Source: an uncultured Thermoguttaceae bacterium
GTDB lineage: Bacteria; Planctomycetota; Planctomycetia; Pirellulales; Thermoguttaceae
DNA length: 8,563 nucleotides
NCBI GenBank assembly: GCA_934725735.1
Contig: CAKVCP010000097.1
Location: 1 to 8,563 of the forward strand
Direction of reading: 5' to 3'
This document shows positions 6,402 through 8,563 of the stretch, in pieces. Both the position numbers and the translations under genes were made by a program. The notes beneath the pieces are model-generated. The model searched no databases. It saw only the letters and a program-made list of their open reading frames with translations, and was not told the origin of the DNA. Position 1 is the stretch's first letter, and the number at the start of each line of letters is the position of its first letter.

Positions 6402-7387
6402 AAACGAACGATCCCTTATCGCATTGGAAGACTCCGAATATTTCGGCGCGTCCTCGTACGGAGAGCGAAACGCGTGATTTGGCGGTTTGCGTCTTCGCCA
6501 GAAATGTGAAGCCGATTTCGATTCTTTATGCGATTATGGCGGTTCCGGCTTTGCTCCTTTGTTATTTGTTGTGGATTGGGGTCTTTTATCTTCTTTTGTC
6601 AGGGGAATTAAGCCCAGGCGAGGATTTTGAAGGGATTTTTACCGCCGCGAGCTTTTGGTGGGTTCTTGTTACGGCGTCTTTATACTTCTTGAGCGAGTTT
6701 TGCGGGGCGCTTGTCACGAAGTATTTGGGATTGTGGCTTTTTTCCGGGGAGGAGAAGGTTACGCTGAAAACGACGCTACACAGTATGCGCGGACGTTGGG
6801 GACAAACGATCTATTTTTTGTTGTTGACGCGTCTGATTAGATTGCGTTCTTTTTATGCTGAAATACTCCTCCTTGAAAACACGCCCTTCTGGAGAACGGA
6901 GAATGGCGTTTCGACGAAGCGACGCGTCAAGCATGTCAATTCGTCCGGGTCGTTCTTCGCGCTAGGGTTGAGTTCGCTCGTTACCGAATCTTTTGTGAAT
7001 ATGGGCGTGTCGGTAGGCGTCGTGGTCTTCTTCCTTCTGGCGTACGCCGCGCTTCAAAACTTCGTCGTCGCTTTCTTCCTTACCGCTCTTTTATGGATTC
7101 CTGTCTTGACTGCGGCAAGTCGACTCTATATGACGGTTTACCATTTTTGCTCTTATGTCAACTATCGCGTCAAAAACGAGACTTGGGACGTCGAGTTGTT
7201 ATTTAAATCTGAACTAGCGAAATTGGAAAAAGATTCTCTAGCGACGGTTGGCGCCCCTCTGCCGAGTCGAGGATTCGTTGGGAATCGACGTCTTGGTCCT
7301 CTTGTTTTAGAACCCAATCTCAAGGGAGGGGAGAACGGCGGCGACGATCCCTTGCAAAGGAACGAAGTTAAGGAGGCGGAGGAATGA
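6398..7387 (+). CDS. Polytopic membrane protein of unknown family in SpoIIM-DUF4129 operon
   Basis: 329 residues, starting within the ATGA overlap with the SpoIIM-like gene. A polar, proline-containing N-terminus (1-38) precedes membrane segments at about 40-68, 84-115, possibly 132-148, and a long hydrophobic stretch at 184-240 that fits two helices. Directly after the last helix comes 'YVNYRVKNETWDVELLFKSEL' (253-273). This resembles the 'Y-D-R-R-E-WD-EL' signature seen after the last helix of membrane proteins in comparable planctomycete and actinobacterial clusters, and suggests a cytoplasmic exit. The C-terminal 55 residues are low-complexity, Gly/Asn/Glu-rich. The slot between SpoIIM and DUF4129 is often occupied by a membrane protein in these operons, but I do not recognise a named domain. 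It ends in a second ATGA overlap with the next gene, so the three products are likely made in fixed ratio and may form one complex. Confidence 0.8.
   Translation: MKTNDPLSHWKTPNISARPRTESETRDLAVCVFARNVKPISILYAIMAVPALLLCYLLWIGVFYLLLSGELSPGEDFEGIFTAASFWWVLVTASLYFLSEFCGALVTKYLGLWLFSGEEKVTLKTTLHSMRGRWGQTIYFLLLTRLIRLRSFYAEILLLENTPFWRTENGVSTKRRVKHVNSSGSFFALGLSSLVTESFVNMGVSVGVVVFFLLAYAALQNFVVAFFLTALLWIPVLTAASRLYMTVYHFCSYVNYRVKNETWDVELLFKSELAKLEKDSLATVGAPLPSRGFVGNRRLGPLVLEPNLKGGENGGDDPLQRNEVKEAEE
7370..7376 (+). promoter_or_regulatory. Strong Shine-Dalgarno site for the DUF4129 gene
   Basis: AAGGAGG ends 7 bases before the ATG at 7384, inside the last codons of the preceding gene. It is the only near-consensus ribosome binding site in the operon; the two upstream starts have weak or no such sites. 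It fixes the start of the DUF4129 frame. Confidence 0.8.
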
Positions 7388-8563
7388 CCGGATCGCGCGA
7401 ATCGCTCTCTTTTAAGTCTCAAAAGCGTTACGTCTTGATCGCGGCGTTGACGCTCTTCCTTGTCGCAGGACTTTCTATTGGTTTTTTGACTAGAAAAGCT
7501 CCCGTAGCGCCGCAGGAGCGCGCCGCCGCCAATCTTGATAAAGCGTTGGAGAGGCAGCGAACGCCTTGGTATTCTTCTGTTGACAAGGAATATGTCTACC
7601 TCCCTATTCCTCATTACGTGAAGGAACGTGAAGAAGAACCGGTCGCTCCTCGCGAGGAGTTGAAGAATCCTTTTTTGGAAAAACTCTTCACCGTTGTTCT
7701 GCCAGCGTGTTTTTTTACGATTGTTTTTGGGATTCTCCTATGGATTATCATTCGTAAGGCGCGTGAAAAATCGCTTTCTAATCGTTTGCGCCTTGAGGAG
7801 TTAGCGCGGCGTCAGCGTCGTCTGGAGACCCTTGCCGAAGAAGCAAAGTCGCGGTACGACGACTTGAAGGGAGCCGCTCTTGAAGCGTATAACGCCGAAG
7901 ACTTGCGCGGCGCGATTATTTTCTACTTCAGCTGGATTCTTGTCGAAGCGGATAAACGCGAGCTGATTTGGTTGGATAAAGGAAAAACGAATCTCGAATA
8001 CTGGAGAGAACTTGAACGTAATCCTGAAGTCCAGCATATTTATCGCGTCATCATGGATGAGTTTGAACTCGTTTATTACGGAGGTCGTCCCATTTCCAGG
8101 CGCGCCTTTGAAGAACTATGGGAGAATCGAACGCACTTTGAAGAGTTGATGGCCGTAGAAGATGAAAGAATCGTGAAACGCAGACAAGAAGCCGAGACGA
8201 TGAAGATTCGAAATAACGCGAAGAACTGGGCCGCGCCGAAATTTCATCTACTTTTGGCGACGATCGTCTGTTCTACGCTTTCCCTTGCCGGGTGCAAAGA
8301 GAAGGTATGGAGAACTCCTTACGGAAGCGATACAAATCAAGCGCCTCAGGACGGTTTGAATAGCCTTTCCGCTTTCTGCGAGTACTGTCGTCTAACCTCG
8401 AAGGAGAAAATGTACGCCCTCGATCGCAGTGGCGTCGCAAGAGTGACCTTCCCCTTTACGCGCGGAGATTACGACGATTGTAATACGATCGTGTGGTTCA
8501 TGTGCGTCGACTGGAGCGGCGGCTCTTGGAAACTCCCCTGCGATCCTGTCGAGAGTGACACTG
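7384..8563 (+). CDS. DUF4129 protein fused in frame to DUF4350-like lipoprotein domain (3' end outside window)
   Basis: The frame is open for 393 codons to the right edge. TM1 is at about 16-35, an extracytoplasmic loop at 36-99, TM2 at about 101-123, then an Arg-rich charged segment (IIRKAREK, RRQRR) marking the cytoplasmic side. Residues about 158-245 match the DUF4129 C-terminal domain: 'ALEAYNAEDLRGAIIFYFSWIL', 'LDKGKTNLEYWREL' (KTN 201-203) and 'FELVYYGG' (227-234). DUF4129 proteins normally stop soon after this. Here the frame continues through a basic linker, Met273 and a lipoprotein signal peptide with lipobox LAGC (Cys304), into a segment with 'YGSDTNQ', 'LNSLSAFCEYC' and 'CNTIVWF', resembling the start of planctomycete DUF4350 proteins. 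DUF4129 and DUF4350 are usually adjacent separate genes. Positive charges before Met273 would place DUF4129 inside and DUF4350 outside. The start has AAGGAGG and an ATGA overlap. DUF4129 is well supported; DUF4350 is a weaker call. Confidence 0.8.
   Translation, partial: MTGSRESLSFKSQKRYVLIAALTLFLVAGLSIGFLTRKAPVAPQERAAANLDKALERQRTPWYSSVDKEYVYLPIPHYVKEREEEPVAPREELKNPFLEKLFTVVLPACFFTIVFGILLWIIIRKAREKSLSNRLRLEELARRQRRLETLAEEAKSRYDDLKGAALEAYNAEDLRGAIIFYFSWILVEADKRELIWLDKGKTNLEYWRELERNPEVQHIYRVIMDEFELVYYGGRPISRRAFEELWENRTHFEELMAVEDERIVKRRQEAETMKIRNNAKNWAAPKFHLLLATIVCSTLSLAGCKEKVWRTPYGSDTNQAPQDGLNSLSAFCEYCRLTSKEKMYALDRSGVARVTFPFTRGDYDDCNTIVWFMCVDWSGGSWKLPCDPVESDT
8200..8295 (+). other. Internal Met plus lipoprotein signal peptide (lipobox LAGC) inside the fused frame
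   Basis: From ATG 8200: a basic start (MKIRNNAKN), hydrophobic core 'HLLLATIVCSTLSLAGC' and Cys codon at 8293-8295, which is a textbook type II signal peptide of 32 residues. Only a poor AGAAG-like purine stretch precedes the ATG, and no stop codon separates it from the DUF4129 frame. It may be an alternative translation start producing a stand-alone lipoprotein, or the remnant of one that now acts as a third membrane helix. Confidence 0.6.

Noticed and set aside
7162..7614. Minus-strand open frame of 150 codons
   Set aside because: It lies opposite the 3' end of the membrane-protein gene and the start of the DUF4129 gene. Its product is Arg/Ser-rich and low-complexity, with no supporting start site.
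1..8563. CRISPR array, mobile element, defence system, tRNA or rRNA
   Set aside because: No spaced direct repeats, transposase or integrase motifs, nuclease or helicase signatures, or cloverleaf-like segments were seen. All long frames are accounted for by the genes listed.

Overview
The window looks like a chromosomal segment of a bacterium in the Planctomycetota. The main reason is the rightmost operon: a SpoIIM-like membrane protein, a second membrane protein, and a DUF4129 protein running into a DUF4350-like lipoprotein segment. From memory of the families, this set, usually followed by MoxR and DUF58 genes, is common in planctomycetes. The leftmost gene pair (a DUF6057 protein and a CxxCH-containing PD40 propeller) is best known from gut Bacteroidota, so a gut or other anaerobic planctomycete is plausible. 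This assignment is inference; no rRNA or other phylogenetic marker is present. Coding density is high. I see no tRNA, rRNA, CRISPR, insertion sequence or phage gene, and no gene-free stretch longer than about 175 bases.

Layout. Bases 1-2651 (+): the 3' part of a DUF6057 gene, then 21 bases later a membrane-anchored periplasmic protein with one heme-c motif (CVNCH) and about four TolB/PD40 propeller repeats. Bases 2681-3643 (-): a RarD-type EamA transporter, convergent with the propeller gene. Bases 3754-5077 (-): a LOG-family Rossmann nucleotide hydrolase followed by a small signal-peptide/one-TM protein. A strong hairpin with A and T tracts (3682-3708) closes this pair and separates it from rarD. 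Bases 5078-5249: a divergent intergenic region with two good sigma70-type promoters whose -10 boxes lie only 4 bases apart on opposite strands, plus a perfect 8-bp inverted repeat. Bases 5250-8563 (+): three genes coupled by ATGA overlaps. The last is open at the right edge and has no stop codon in the window.

How they may work together. The right-hand operon probably makes a membrane assembly related to the MoxR/DUF58/DUF4129 systems linked to envelope function in many bacteria. Its precise role is unknown. The left-hand pair appears to be a two-gene envelope unit of unknown function. The LOG protein is a predicted nucleoside-monophosphate phosphoribohydrolase (nucleotide salvage or turnover).

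The observation most worth following is in the last gene. A DUF4129 protein continues in frame, with no stop codon, through a complete lipoprotein signal peptide (lipobox LAGC) into a DUF4350-like domain. This is either a true fusion placing domains on both sides of the membrane, or a protein with a second in-frame internal start.
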